A DNA stretch of 64,000 nt from Saccharothrix espanaensis DSM 44229 (GTDB lineage Bacteria > Actinomycetota > Actinomycetes > Mycobacteriales > Pseudonocardiaceae), in contig NC_019673.1 in the NCBI RefSeq assembly GCF_000328705.1, forward strand, positions 9,187,501 to 9,251,500. Direction: 5' to 3'. Position 1 is the stretch's first letter, and the number at the start of each line of letters is the position of its first letter. The position numbers and the translations under genes are program-made. Of the stretch, positions 50,066 through 58,418 are shown piece by piece. Below the pieces are notes generated by a model. It had not been told where the DNA came from. It saw only the letters and a list, made by a program, of their open reading frames with translations, and did not search any database.

Positions 50066-51178
50066 GTGACCGCCATCGACAACGAACCGGTAACGCTCGA
50101 CCTGGACGCCGCGGAGGGGTTCCTCCGGATGTTCCACATCGCCCACCCCGAAGCCGGGCCGGTGGGGCCGCGCCTGTCGCGGATCCGCGACGAGATCGCC
50201 GAGACCGGCACCTACCGGCACACCCCGCAGGAGCTGTCCTACGGCGCGCGGATCGCCCTGCGCGACAGCGGCTGGTGCACCAGCGGCGTCCCGTGGCGCC
50301 GGCTCAAGGTCCGCGACCTGCGCGGCTTCCGCAACGCCGCGGCCGTGGCCGGCGAGTGCGTGGAGCACCTGCGGCTGGCCACCAACGGCGGCGAGATCCG
50401 CCCCCTGATCACCGTGTTCGCCCCGGACTCCCCCGCCGCGCCCGGCCCGGTGATCTGGAACGAGCAGCTGGTCCGGTACGCGGGCCACCCGGACGGCAGC
50501 GGCGACCTGCGCTACCGCGACCTCACCGACGTGGTGCGCGACCTGGGCTGGAACCCGCCCGGCCCGCCCGGCCCGTTCGACGTGCTGCCGCTGGTCGTGG
50601 AAACCGTGCACGAGGGGCCCAGGCTGTTCGCGATCCCGCCCGACGTGGTGCACGAGGTCCGCCTGGAGCACCCCGACCTGCCGTGGTTCGGCTCGCTCGG
50701 GCTGCGCTGGCACGCGGTGCCGCTGATCACCAACCTGCGGCTGTCCATCGGCGGCGTCGACTACCCCGCCGCGCCGTTCAACACCTGGTTCGTCGGCTCC
50801 GAGATCGGCTCCCGCAGCCTCGCCGACGAGAACGCCTACGGGGCGGCCCGCCAGGTGGCCGAGGCCCTCGGCCTGGACACCTCCGCCGAGCGCTCGCTGT
50901 GGCGCGACCGCGCCGTGGTCGAGCTCAACCGGGCCGTGCTGCACTCGTTCGACCTGGCCCAGGTCACCATCACCGACCACCACGCCGAGTCGCTGCACCG
51001 GCTGTCCTGGCTGCGCTCGCGGCAGCGGCCCGCGGGCAACCGACCGGCGTTCCGACTGGACCCGGCCGCCGCCCGCCGGGCGCGCTCCGGCGCACCGGCG
51101 CGGTTTTCCCCCGGCCCGGCGGAAACCACCCGGCCGCATTCCCCCGGGCGTCTCGCCGAACTTCTCCGGCGACGCTGA
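50066..51178 (+). CDS. nos: Bacterial nitric oxide synthase oxygenase, 370 aa
   Basis: Haem-thiolate enzyme that oxidises arginine to citrulline and NO with an outside electron donor. Recognisable blocks in order: ARIALRDSGWCTSGVPWRRL (haem ligand Cys71), IRPLITVFAP, PVIWNEQLVRYAGHP, FDVLPLVVET, EHPDLPWFGSLGLRWHAVPL, AAPFNTWFVGSEIGSRSLAD (substrate-binding Glu near 246), and AVLHSFDLAQVTITDHHAES. The Cys motif reads CTSG rather than the usual CIGR. The core is shorter than in Bacillus by roughly 30 residues, and a Pro/Arg-rich C-terminal tail of about 55 residues follows. GTG 50066 fits the family start best. No reductase domain or partner is adjacent. Confidence 0.88.
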   Translation: MTAIDNEPVTLDLDAAEGFLRMFHIAHPEAGPVGPRLSRIRDEIAETGTYRHTPQELSYGARIALRDSGWCTSGVPWRRLKVRDLRGFRNAAAVAGECVEHLRLATNGGEIRPLITVFAPDSPAAPGPVIWNEQLVRYAGHPDGSGDLRYRDLTDVVRDLGWNPPGPPGPFDVLPLVVETVHEGPRLFAIPPDVVHEVRLEHPDLPWFGSLGLRWHAVPLITNLRLSIGGVDYPAAPFNTWFVGSEIGSRSLADENAYGAARQVAEALGLDTSAERSLWRDRAVVELNRAVLHSFDLAQVTITDHHAESLHRLSWLRSRQRPAGNRPAFRLDPAAARRARSGAPARFSPGPAETTRPHSPGRLAELLRRR

Positions 51179-51193
51179 ACAACCGCGGTCGAA

Positions 51194-51292
51194 TCACCGC
51201 TGCGAATCGACCAGCACACCGGCCAGCGCCATCAGGACCAGCACCAACAGCCCGAGCACCGCGCCCGCCCAAGTAGCCACCACACTCAACAC
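51194..51292 (-). CDS. Possible single-pass small membrane protein, 32 aa
   Basis: Starts GTG with GAGGAACGTC in front; VVATWAGAVLGLLVLVLMAL forms one transmembrane helix, ending VDSQR. Convergent with the NOS gene, 15 bases between stops. Too short to identify, and could be a chance frame. Confidence 0.4.
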   Translation of the reverse strand: MLSVVATWAGAVLGLLVLVLMALAGVLVDSQR

Positions 51293-51459
51293 GACGTTCC
51301 TCCGTTCCCCGACTGCCTCCCCAGAGTCGCTGCCGAAATGCTGCGCCGGCATCGGCCAGCGGGGTATTTCCCGGCGCGTTCGGGTCAGTCCTGCGGATGA
51401 CCCGGCACACACCCCCGGACGGACGCGCCCTCAGCCTCGAAGACATACCGTGACGTGCT

Positions 51460-52641
51460 GTGGAGAGCTCACACCTCGGCTGGCGCGTCCTGGCCCGCCG
51501 ACAATGGCCGTTGGCGGGCGCGCTGCTCCTGTTCGTGGTCACCGAGAAGCTCGGCGACGGCAGCTGGTGGCAACTGCCCGGCACGCTCGTCGTCTCCGCC
51601 CTGGCGGTGCTGGCCCCGCGCCGGCCGTTCGACGCCGCGCTGGCCGCCGCGACCGCCGTCCTGGTCACCTCGGTGCTCATCCGGCTGGTGGACGAGCCGC
51701 CGACCGGGTCGTTCGTCGACGGGCTGGCGCTGTCCGAGACCGCCGCGGTGATGGCGATCATCGCCGTCGTGGTGCGGCAGGCCACCGCGGTCAAGGCGCT
51801 GGTGGGCACCGCCGTGCTGGTCGGCACCGGAGTCGTGGCGCAGTGGGTCCGGCCGTCGTTCTGGGACAAGTACGGCGCGGAACTGGACTTCCGCGGGCCG
51901 ACGCTGGTGCAGCAGGTCGTCGTCGCCGCGGTGCTGCTCGTGCTGTCGCTGGGCACCGGGCTGTACTTCCGGGCGCGCGACCGCGAACGGGCCACGCTCG
52001 TGCGGTCCGAGGTGACCGCCGCGCAGCACGCCGAGCGGATCGCGCTGGCGCGTGAGCTGCACGACGTCGTGGCGCACTACGTGACCGCGATCGTGGTGCA
52101 CGCGCAGGCGGCCCAGGCCGTGCCGGCGGCGGCGCAGGAGGTGCTGCCGATCATCGCGCAGAGCGGGAACGAGGCGCTGACCGCGATGCGCCGGCTCGTC
52201 GGGACGTTGCGCGAGGCGGAGGACGGCGCGGGAACCGGCGCGCCCGCCGCGACCAGCGACCTGGCCGACGACGTGCGCAAGGTCGTGGCGCAGTCCGGCC
52301 AGCCGGTGCGGCTGAGCCTGGACCTGCCCTCCGACGTGCCGCCGTCGCTGGCCCGCTCGGTGCTGCGGCTGGTGCAGGAGTCCCTGACCAACGCCCGCAA
52401 GCACGCCGAAGGGGTGTCCGCCGTGGACGTCTCGGTGGCGGTCGTGGCGGACGCGGTGCTGGTCGTGGTGTCCGACGACGGCCGCGCCCCGAAGGCCGCG
52501 CCGGTCGGCGGGTCCGGCGGCTTCGGCCTGGTCGGGATGCGCGAGCGGGTCGAACTGCTCGGCGGCACGTTCACCGCCGGCCGCCGCGACACCGGCGGCT
52601 GGCAGGTCCGCGCCGAACTCCCCCTCGCCGAAACCCGCTGA
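51460..52641 (+). CDS. Orphan sensor histidine kinase, HisKA_3 type, 393 aa
   Basis: Four or five N-terminal transmembrane helices (residues 15-165), then a helical linker with RARDRERATLVRSEVTAAQH, phosphoacceptor LARELHDVVAHYVTAIVVHA, and HATPase motifs SLTNARKHAE, SDDGRAP and GFGLVGMRERV. No response regulator gene lies beside it: a decamer repeat and an amidohydrolase follow instead. Starts at GTG 51460. Confidence 0.92.
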   Translation: MESSHLGWRVLARRQWPLAGALLLFVVTEKLGDGSWWQLPGTLVVSALAVLAPRRPFDAALAAATAVLVTSVLIRLVDEPPTGSFVDGLALSETAAVMAIIAVVVRQATAVKALVGTAVLVGTGVVAQWVRPSFWDKYGAELDFRGPTLVQQVVVAAVLLVLSLGTGLYFRARDRERATLVRSEVTAAQHAERIALARELHDVVAHYVTAIVVHAQAAQAVPAAAQEVLPIIAQSGNEALTAMRRLVGTLREAEDGAGTGAPAATSDLADDVRKVVAQSGQPVRLSLDLPSDVPPSLARSVLRLVQESLTNARKHAEGVSAVDVSVAVVADAVLVVVSDDGRAPKAAPVGGSGGFGLVGMRERVELLGGTFTAGRRDTGGWQVRAELPLAETR

Positions 52642-52680
52642 CCCACGCCCCCTGTCGCCCGTACGCCGGTCCGTTCCGGG

Positions 52681-52801
52681 CCGCTTGGGTCCGCTCTGGG
52701 TCCGCTTAAGTCCGCTTAAGTCCGCTTAAGTCCGCTTGGGTCCGCTTGGGTCCGCTTGGGTCCGCTTGGGTCCGCTTGGGTCCGCTTGGGTCCGCTCTGG
52801 G
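52681..52801. repeat. Array of about 12 decamer tandem repeats
   Basis: One partial unit (ccgcttggg), tccgctctggg, three tccgcttaag, six tccgcttggg, and a closing tccgctctggg. The unit is 10 bases and the two variant 11-base units stand near the two ends. It lies 40 bases after the kinase stop and 110 before the amidohydrolase start. Period matches one DNA helical turn, so every copy faces the same side. Confidence 0.9.
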
Positions 52802-52911
52802 TCGCTCCGGACCGCTCGGAGCCTAGGGGTCGCTCGGGGTCATTTCGCGTCGCCGTGAGGTGCGTCGCGGGGGTGCCGGGTGCGCAGGGGGTGTGCGGCA
52901 GGATCGTGGGC

Positions 52912-54213
52912 ATGTCGCTGCGCCTGCACGCCCCCGTGGTCCTGCCGTGTGATCCGTCCTGCACCGTGCTGCGGGACGCGGTCGTCGACGTCGTGGACGG
53001 CCGGATCGCCCACGTCGGCCCCGCCGCCGACGCGCCCGCGTTCGACGGCGAGGTCCGCCGGCTGACCGGGATCCTGATCCCCGGGCTGGTCAACACCCAC
53101 GCGCACAGCCCGATGGTGGTGCTGCGCGGGCTCGGCGGCGACCTGCCGCTGCTGCGCTGGCTGCGCGAGGCGATGTGGCCGGCCGAGGCGAAGATGACCG
53201 CGTCCGACATCGGCGCGGGCATGCTGCTGGGCGCGGTGGAGATGCTGCGCAACGGCGTGACCACGAGTTCCGAGATGTACTTCCACGGCCCCGAGCTCAC
53301 CGACGCGGTGCTGCGGGCGGGCTCGCGGGTGATCTTCGGCGCGGCGATCATGGACCTGCCCGGGATGCCGTGGCGGCCGATGACCGACGAGATCAGCCGG
53401 TGGGTCGACGCCGACGGGCTGCGGTTCGGGCCGCACGAGCGGGTCGAGCTGTCCTACGGGCCGCACTCGGCGTACCTGCTCAAGCCCGAGGCGCTCGGCG
53501 AGATCGCCGGCGAGGCCCGGGAGCGCGGCGCGCTGCTGCAACTGCACGTCGCCGAGTCGACCGAGGAGGACGTGGAGCAGCGCGCGAGCCACGGCTCCGT
53601 GCCGCGACTGCTGGAGCAGGCGGGCGTGCTCGGCGGGCGGGTGCTGTCGGCGCACTCGGTGCACCTGTCGCCGGAGGACATCGCGATCTACGCGGAGCAC
53701 CGGGTCGGCGTCGCGCACTGCCCCGGCTCGAACACCAAGCTGGCGTCCGGGATCGCGCCGCTGCGCGAGTACCTGGACGCGGGCGTGCCGATCGGCCTGG
53801 GCACCGACGGCCCGGCGTCCAACGACGACCTGGACCTGTTCGAGGAGGCCCGGCTGGCGGCGCTGCTGGCCCGCGTCACGTCGATGGACGCCACCGCGAT
53901 GCGCGCCGCCGACGCGCTCCTGCTGGCCACCCGGGGCGGTGCGGCGGCACTGGGTCGGGACGACCTGGGCGCGCTGGAGGCCGGGCGGTGGGGCGACGTC
54001 GTGCACGTCGACGTGGACGACCCGGCCTTCGCGACCGGCCTCGACAGCCCCGACGAGCAGGTGCTGGCGAACCTCGTCTGGGCGTCGGGCACCCGCCGGG
54101 TCAAGGACGTGTGGGTGGCCGGCGAGCAGGTGGTCGCGGACGGCGAGACCACCCGCGTGGACCGGCGTGAGGCCCAGGCGGGGGTCGCGACCGTGTCCCG
54201 GCGGCTGCGCTAG
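52912..54213 (+). CDS. Amidohydrolase, S-adenosylhomocysteine/methylthioadenosine deaminase-like, 433 aa
   Basis: Amidohydrolase TIM barrel with metal ligands in NTHAHSP, LHVAES and SAHSVHL and the final Asp in LGTDGPASNDDLDLFEEARL; ILIPGLVNTHAH is the strand-1 signature. The SNDDLDLFEE pattern points to the MTA/SAH deaminase group, converting the adenine group to hypoxanthine with release of ammonia. The ATG at 52912 lies 111 bases past the decamer array. Related guanine or cytosine deaminase activity cannot be excluded. Confidence 0.85.
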   Translation: MSLRLHAPVVLPCDPSCTVLRDAVVDVVDGRIAHVGPAADAPAFDGEVRRLTGILIPGLVNTHAHSPMVVLRGLGGDLPLLRWLREAMWPAEAKMTASDIGAGMLLGAVEMLRNGVTTSSEMYFHGPELTDAVLRAGSRVIFGAAIMDLPGMPWRPMTDEISRWVDADGLRFGPHERVELSYGPHSAYLLKPEALGEIAGEARERGALLQLHVAESTEEDVEQRASHGSVPRLLEQAGVLGGRVLSAHSVHLSPEDIAIYAEHRVGVAHCPGSNTKLASGIAPLREYLDAGVPIGLGTDGPASNDDLDLFEEARLAALLARVTSMDATAMRAADALLLATRGGAAALGRDDLGALEAGRWGDVVHVDVDDPAFATGLDSPDEQVLANLVWASGTRRVKDVWVAGEQVVADGETTRVDRREAQAGVATVSRRLR

Positions 54214-54234
54214 CCGTCCTGGGCCAGGAGTCGA

Positions 54235-54900
54235 CTAGCGGGCGCGCGGGCGGACGACGATCTCGGGGAACTGCGCGTCCTCGCCGGCGTGGACGGCGGT
54301 GAGGACGGCCCGCGCGACCGAGTCGGCCGTGAGGTACTTGCCGGGCTCGTAGTCGCCGGACTCCTGCGCGCGGACCTCGCGCTGCATGTCCGTGTCGACC
54401 CGGCCGGGGTGCACCGAGGTGACCCGGAGGTCGGTCTCCTCGGCGCGCAGCACGTCGGCGTAGGCGCGCAGGGCGAACTTGCTGGCGGCGTAGACGCCCC
54501 AGTTGGCGTCCGCGCGCTTGCCCGCGCCGGAGTTGATCAGCACCACGTGCCCCTTGGCGGCGCGGAGCAGCGGGAGCGTCAGCCGGGTCAGCTCGGCCAC
54601 CGCGAACAGGTTCAGCTCGAAGGTCCGGTGCCACGTGCCGGCGGTCGCCTCGGCGAGCGGGCCCACCTCGGCGACGCCCGCGCTGTGCACCAGGACGTCG
54701 AGCCGGGTGAGGTCCGCGGTGGCCTCGGCGAGCGCCTCGGCGTCGGTCAGGTCGACGGCCCACGGACGGGCGTTCGGCAGGTCGGTCTCCACCTTGCGCC
54801 CACCGAGCAGCAGGTCGTGGGTGGCGGCGAGGCCACGCGCGACGGCGAGCCCGATACCGCGGGACGCACCGGTGATCAGGGCGACGGGACGATCGGTCAT
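54235..54900 (-). CDS. Short-chain dehydrogenase/reductase, 221 aa
   Basis: TGASRGIGLAVARGLA cofactor loop, the N-x-A-G equivalent VLVHSAGVAEV, catalytic Ser in INSGAGKR and YAASKFALRAYADVLRAEE, then VHPGRVDTDM. Short, classical SDR without an extension, using NAD(P)H on an unknown carbonyl substrate. Its ATG overlaps the stop of the upstream HAD fusion (ATGA), so the two are translated together. Convergent with the amidohydrolase. Confidence 0.92.
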   Translation of the reverse strand: MTDRPVALITGASRGIGLAVARGLAATHDLLLGGRKVETDLPNARPWAVDLTDAEALAEATADLTRLDVLVHSAGVAEVGPLAEATAGTWHRTFELNLFAVAELTRLTLPLLRAAKGHVVLINSGAGKRADANWGVYAASKFALRAYADVLRAEETDLRVTSVHPGRVDTDMQREVRAQESGDYEPGKYLTADSVARAVLTAVHAGEDAQFPEIVVRPRAR

Positions 54901-56075
54901 GCCCCGACCCTAAGGCTTCGCAGCCAGTCGGCCAGTGCGGCGTGGTCGACGTCGGCGAGCCCCCGACGCGGGTCCACCCGGTGCAACAGCGCCGGTGCCG
55001 GGTGGTGCGCGGCGACGTGCGCGCGGTCGGCGTCGGAGATCTCGTCGTCCACCCACGCGAACGACCGACCGCCGGCGTGGGCGAGCAGGGCGCGGGTCTT
55101 CCAGTGCAGGCCGCCCGGCGCGGGCTCGCCGTCGTCCGGCCACTCGACCACGGGCAGCGGCGGCAGCCCGAGCAACGGGGCGATGTCGGCGTTGGCGTCG
55201 GCACCCCACGTCGTGGCCCACACCAGGTCGCACGGGAGAGCCGCGAGCCGTGCCCCGTGCGCCGGATCGACCCGCTCCAGCAACGGGTTGCCACCGTCCA
55301 CCGACCGGAACGCCGGGTACGCCCCGCCGCCGCCGAACGGGATCAGCGGACCGTCGACGTCGAGGAAGAGCAAGGGCCGCTGACCCGGCTCGGCGGTTGT
55401 CGTGGAGTACCCCGAGGAATGCCACTCGGTCCTGCTGATGGTCGCCGGAGTGGGCACCGGCGGTGTGGCACCGTCGAGCGCGGTCACGTCGTCCCCGATC
55501 AACGCTCCGGTCTCCTGGTCGAACACCAAGAGGTGCCGCCGGCCTTCGGCGACGTGACCGATCGCCACAGCGGGCCGGTCGGCGAAAGCCCCGGGCACGC
55601 TGTCCACCGACAGGCCGGGGTGATCGGCGAGATCGAGCAGGAGCAAGCGCTGCAACGTGGACGGGACGACCTGGTGCTTCCAGATCCCGACGAACGACCT
55701 GAACGCCGCCGGCGTCGACCCCTGCGGGTTCCGCTTCCGCAGCTCGGCGGCGACGGCGGCGGAATCCGTGGCGGTGATGAAGGCGGCCGCCAGGCGCCCT
55801 GGCGCGTAGTCGCCGGTGGGTTGCACGCTCTGGCCGCCCTGGGTCACCAGCAGGCGGCCGGACCCGTCGGCGGCGATCCACTGCCGGCGTTCCGAGTGCT
55901 CGATGCCGCCCTTGATCTCCGGGCTGCCCAGCGTGCGGATCTTGCGCAGGTAGGTGCTGGAGGTGTGCACGTAGTGGTACTTCCCGGTGCCACGCGGCTC
56001 CGGTCCGCGGGCCGTCCTTCCGGCGAGGGTTCGCAGCAGGGCGGACGCCGCAGCACCGCCGATCGGGTCCGGCAT
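54897..56075 (-). CDS. Fusion of a CU044_5270-like domain and a HAD-like domain, 392 aa
   Basis: Residues 1-210 resemble the soluble part of the actinobacterial CU044_5270 family (GKYHYVHTSSTYLRKIRTLG, HSERRQWIAADGSGRLLV, AAFRSFVGIWKHQVVPSTLQ) but lack that family's N-terminal membrane anchor. Residues 230-392 form a HAD-like module: FLDVDGPLIPFGG is motif I, CDLVWATTWG motif II, and SFAWVDDEISDADR the closing motif. The HAD part usually stands alone. ATG 56075 is chosen because AGGAGG lies 8 bases before it. The HAD-like activity is unknown. Confidence 0.82.
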   Translation of the reverse strand: MPDPIGGAAASALLRTLAGRTARGPEPRGTGKYHYVHTSSTYLRKIRTLGSPEIKGGIEHSERRQWIAADGSGRLLVTQGGQSVQPTGDYAPGRLAAAFITATDSAAVAAELRKRNPQGSTPAAFRSFVGIWKHQVVPSTLQRLLLLDLADHPGLSVDSVPGAFADRPAVAIGHVAEGRRHLLVFDQETGALIGDDVTALDGATPPVPTPATISRTEWHSSGYSTTTAEPGQRPLLFLDVDGPLIPFGGGGAYPAFRSVDGGNPLLERVDPAHGARLAALPCDLVWATTWGADANADIAPLLGLPPLPVVEWPDDGEPAPGGLHWKTRALLAHAGGRSFAWVDDEISDADRAHVAAHHPAPALLHRVDPRRGLADVDHAALADWLRSLRVGA

Positions 56076-56135
56076 GGGAGCCACCTCCTGGTCGGCACGG
56101 CAGTTCTGCCCACCATCGTCCCGTCCTGCCCGGAA

Positions 56136-56163
56136 AGCCGGACGGGGTGTGGCCCGTCCGGCT
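56136..56163 (-). terminator. Hairpin after the first PhoX gene
   Basis: AGCCGGACGGG and CCCGTCCGGCT form an 11-bp perfect stem with a 6-base loop, 21 bases after the phoX stop on the minus strand. Followed by TTTCC in that direction, an intrinsic-terminator-like context. Confidence 0.7.
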
Positions 56164-56183
56164 CCCGCGTCCCGCCGAAGCGG

Positions 56184-58274
56184 TCAGCCGCAGATGCGGC
56201 CCTTGTCCTTCTTCCACGCCACCACGACGGCCGGGCGCGGCTGGCTGGTGCCGCCGTCGGGCCAGTGGGAGAGCGGGTTGTTCGCCGACGCGCCGTCGAT
56301 CTCGCCCGGGTGCTGGACGCTGACCAGGACGAAGTCGTCCTCGACGACCGGGCCGCAGGTCTCGGCGCCCTTCGGGACGGTGAGGAACTGCTTGACGCGG
56401 CCCCGGTAGCGGCCCTCGACCGGGACGGCGAACAGGCCGTCGTTGGACTTGAGGGCGTTGCCGTCGGTGGAGATCCACAGGTTGCCGTGGCTGTCGAAGG
56501 CCACGTTGTCCGGGCACGAGATCGGCGAGACCTGGGTCTTGTCGTAGCCGCCGAAGTAGGTGTCCGCCGACGTCGGGTCGCCGCACACCAGCAGCAGCTT
56601 CCAGGAGAACGTGAGCGCGGTGTTGTCGCCGCGGCGCTCCTCGACCTCCAGGACGTGGCCGTGCTTGTTGTTGACGCGCGGGTTGATCTCCGTCGCGCCT
56701 TCCTTGCCGGCCTTGCCGCGGTCGGTGTTGTTGGTCAGCGCCGCGTAGATCCGGCGGTTGCGCGGGTTGGGCTCGACGTCCTCGGGGCGGTCCATCTTGG
56801 TGGCACCGGCCTTGTCCGCCGCGAGGCGGGTGAAGACGTAGACCTCCTCGGCGGTGAAGCCCTCGACGAACGACTTGTTCCCGGCCGCGAGCGGGATCCA
56901 CTTGCCCGAGCCGTCGAACTCGCCGTCGGACGGGAGCTTGCCGGAGCCGTCGAACTCCTCCGCGGGGCTGTCGCCGGTGAACTTGGCGACGTAGAGCGTG
57001 CCCTTGTCGAGCAGCTTCTTGTTGTGCTCACGGGCGTAGCGGCTGTTGCCCGGCTTGTACCGCTCGTCGGAGACGAACTTGTACATGTAGTCGAAGCGCT
57101 CGTCGTCGCCCATGTACGCGACCACGCGGCCGTCGCGCGCGATGATGACGTTCGCGCCCTCGTGCTTGAAGCGGCCGAGCGCGGTGTGCTTGACCGGGGT
57201 CGAGTTCGGGTCGAGCGGGTCGATCTCGACGACCCAGCCGAACCGGTTGACCTCGTTGGGCTCCTGTGCCACGTCGAAGCGCTTGTCGAACCGCTCCCAC
57301 TTGCGGGTGGTGGCCGCGCCGGCCAGGCCGTAGCGGGTCAGCCGCTCCTTGACCTTCGGGTCGGTGACCGCGCCCGCGTTGGCGAAGTACTGGTTGAAGT
57401 TCTCCTCGCCGGACAGGATCGTGCCCCACGGCGTCACGCCGCCGGCGCAGTTGTTCAGCGTGCCGAACACCTTCGTGCCGGTCGGGTCGGCGGAGGTCTT
57501 GAGGAACTGCGAGCCGGCGGCCGGGCCGGTGACCTTGAACTCGGAGGTCACCGTGATCCGGCGGTTGTAGGTGCGGTCCACCTTCGGCACGAGCTTGCCG
57601 CTGCGGTGGTCGCGCTCGACCAGCACCACGGACAGGCCGTGCGCGGCCCACGCGATCTCGGTCTGCTCACGCGTCGGGTTGGCGGCGTCCCAGTTCTTGA
57701 ACAGGAACTCCTCGGTGGTGTACTCGTGGTTGCTGACCATGAGCCACCGGTTCCAGTGGTTCAGCGGGACCAGGCCGCAGAAGTCGTTGTTGTAGCCGAA
57801 CTGCTTGGCCTGCGCGGCGGGCGTCTGCCGGTCGAAGTCGAACTTCGGCGCGCCGGGCAGCACCGGGTCGCCCCAGCGGATGACGACCGCGGACTCGTAG
57901 CCCTCCGGCGTGACGATCCGGTCCTCGGTGTTCGGCGCGACGGGCTTGAAGTTCAGGCCGTCGCGGCGCCGGCCACCGCCGAGGTCGCGGTCCGCCTCCG
58001 CCTCGACCTCGGGCGCGGCGGCCGCCGTGCCCGCACCGACGAGCCCGACGCCCGCGCCCGCGACGGCGAGCACCGCACCGGCCTTGAGCAGCCCGCGCCG
58101 GCGCACGACCTCGCCGACGACGTCGCCGAAGTAGCTGTTGTCGGACGTGTTGGGAGCCTCGTGCGCGCAAGCGTCGCCGCAGCGGTACTTGCAGGTGATC
58201 GCCGACCGCCCGAGGGGGTGGTTGGGCAGCAGGGGCAGCAGGTTGCGGCCCCGATCGGTGGTGGATGAGGACAC
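56184..58274 (-). CDS. phoX: PhoX-family alkaline phosphatase, 696 aa
   Basis: Secreted phosphatase that releases phosphate from organic esters, with calcium/iron cofactors in studied relatives. Twin-arginine-type signal (VVRRRGLLKAGAVLAVAGAG, residues about 56-75) preceded by a long charged leader with CKYRCGDACAH. Family motifs: WGDPVLPGAPKFDFDRQTP, MVSNHEYT, NNCAGGVTPWGTILSGEENF, GWVVEIDP, KHTALGRFKHEGA and RPEDVEPNP. GTG 58274 has GGAGG five bases before it. A PHO box lies 69 bases upstream in the right orientation, indicating control by PhoP under phosphate limitation. Close paralogue at 58419. Confidence 0.95.
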   Translation of the reverse strand: MSSSTTDRGRNLLPLLPNHPLGRSAITCKYRCGDACAHEAPNTSDNSYFGDVVGEVVRRRGLLKAGAVLAVAGAGVGLVGAGTAAAAPEVEAEADRDLGGGRRRDGLNFKPVAPNTEDRIVTPEGYESAVVIRWGDPVLPGAPKFDFDRQTPAAQAKQFGYNNDFCGLVPLNHWNRWLMVSNHEYTTEEFLFKNWDAANPTREQTEIAWAAHGLSVVLVERDHRSGKLVPKVDRTYNRRITVTSEFKVTGPAAGSQFLKTSADPTGTKVFGTLNNCAGGVTPWGTILSGEENFNQYFANAGAVTDPKVKERLTRYGLAGAATTRKWERFDKRFDVAQEPNEVNRFGWVVEIDPLDPNSTPVKHTALGRFKHEGANVIIARDGRVVAYMGDDERFDYMYKFVSDERYKPGNSRYAREHNKKLLDKGTLYVAKFTGDSPAEEFDGSGKLPSDGEFDGSGKWIPLAAGNKSFVEGFTAEEVYVFTRLAADKAGATKMDRPEDVEPNPRNRRIYAALTNNTDRGKAGKEGATEINPRVNNKHGHVLEVEERRGDNTALTFSWKLLLVCGDPTSADTYFGGYDKTQVSPISCPDNVAFDSHGNLWISTDGNALKSNDGLFAVPVEGRYRGRVKQFLTVPKGAETCGPVVEDDFVLVSVQHPGEIDGASANNPLSHWPDGGTSQPRPAVVVAWKKDKGRICG

Positions 58275-58342
58275 ACGGACCTCCGCGATCGCACAGTGGG
58301 AACGGGGCGACCGTAGGTTGGTAATCACTCATCCAACGGACT

Positions 58343-58364
58343 TCAAGGTGAACGCCAGGCGAAC
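58343..58364 (-). promoter_or_regulatory. PHO box for the first PhoX gene
   Basis: On the minus strand GTTCGCCTGGC and GTTCACCTTGA are two adjacent 11-base direct repeats matching the Streptomyces PHO-box unit (GTTCACC plus four bases). Located 69 bases before the phoX start, oriented with the gene. Supports PhoP-dependent activation. Confidence 0.75.
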
Positions 58365-58418
58365 ACCTCGACCGCTTGCCGACCGGAACCGCCTGCTCAC
58401 CGCACGTGTCGTGGTCGT

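Noticed and set aside
52681-52801. Decamer array considered as a CRISPR array
   Set aside because: Units are contiguous 10-base repeats with no spacers and no cas genes nearby.
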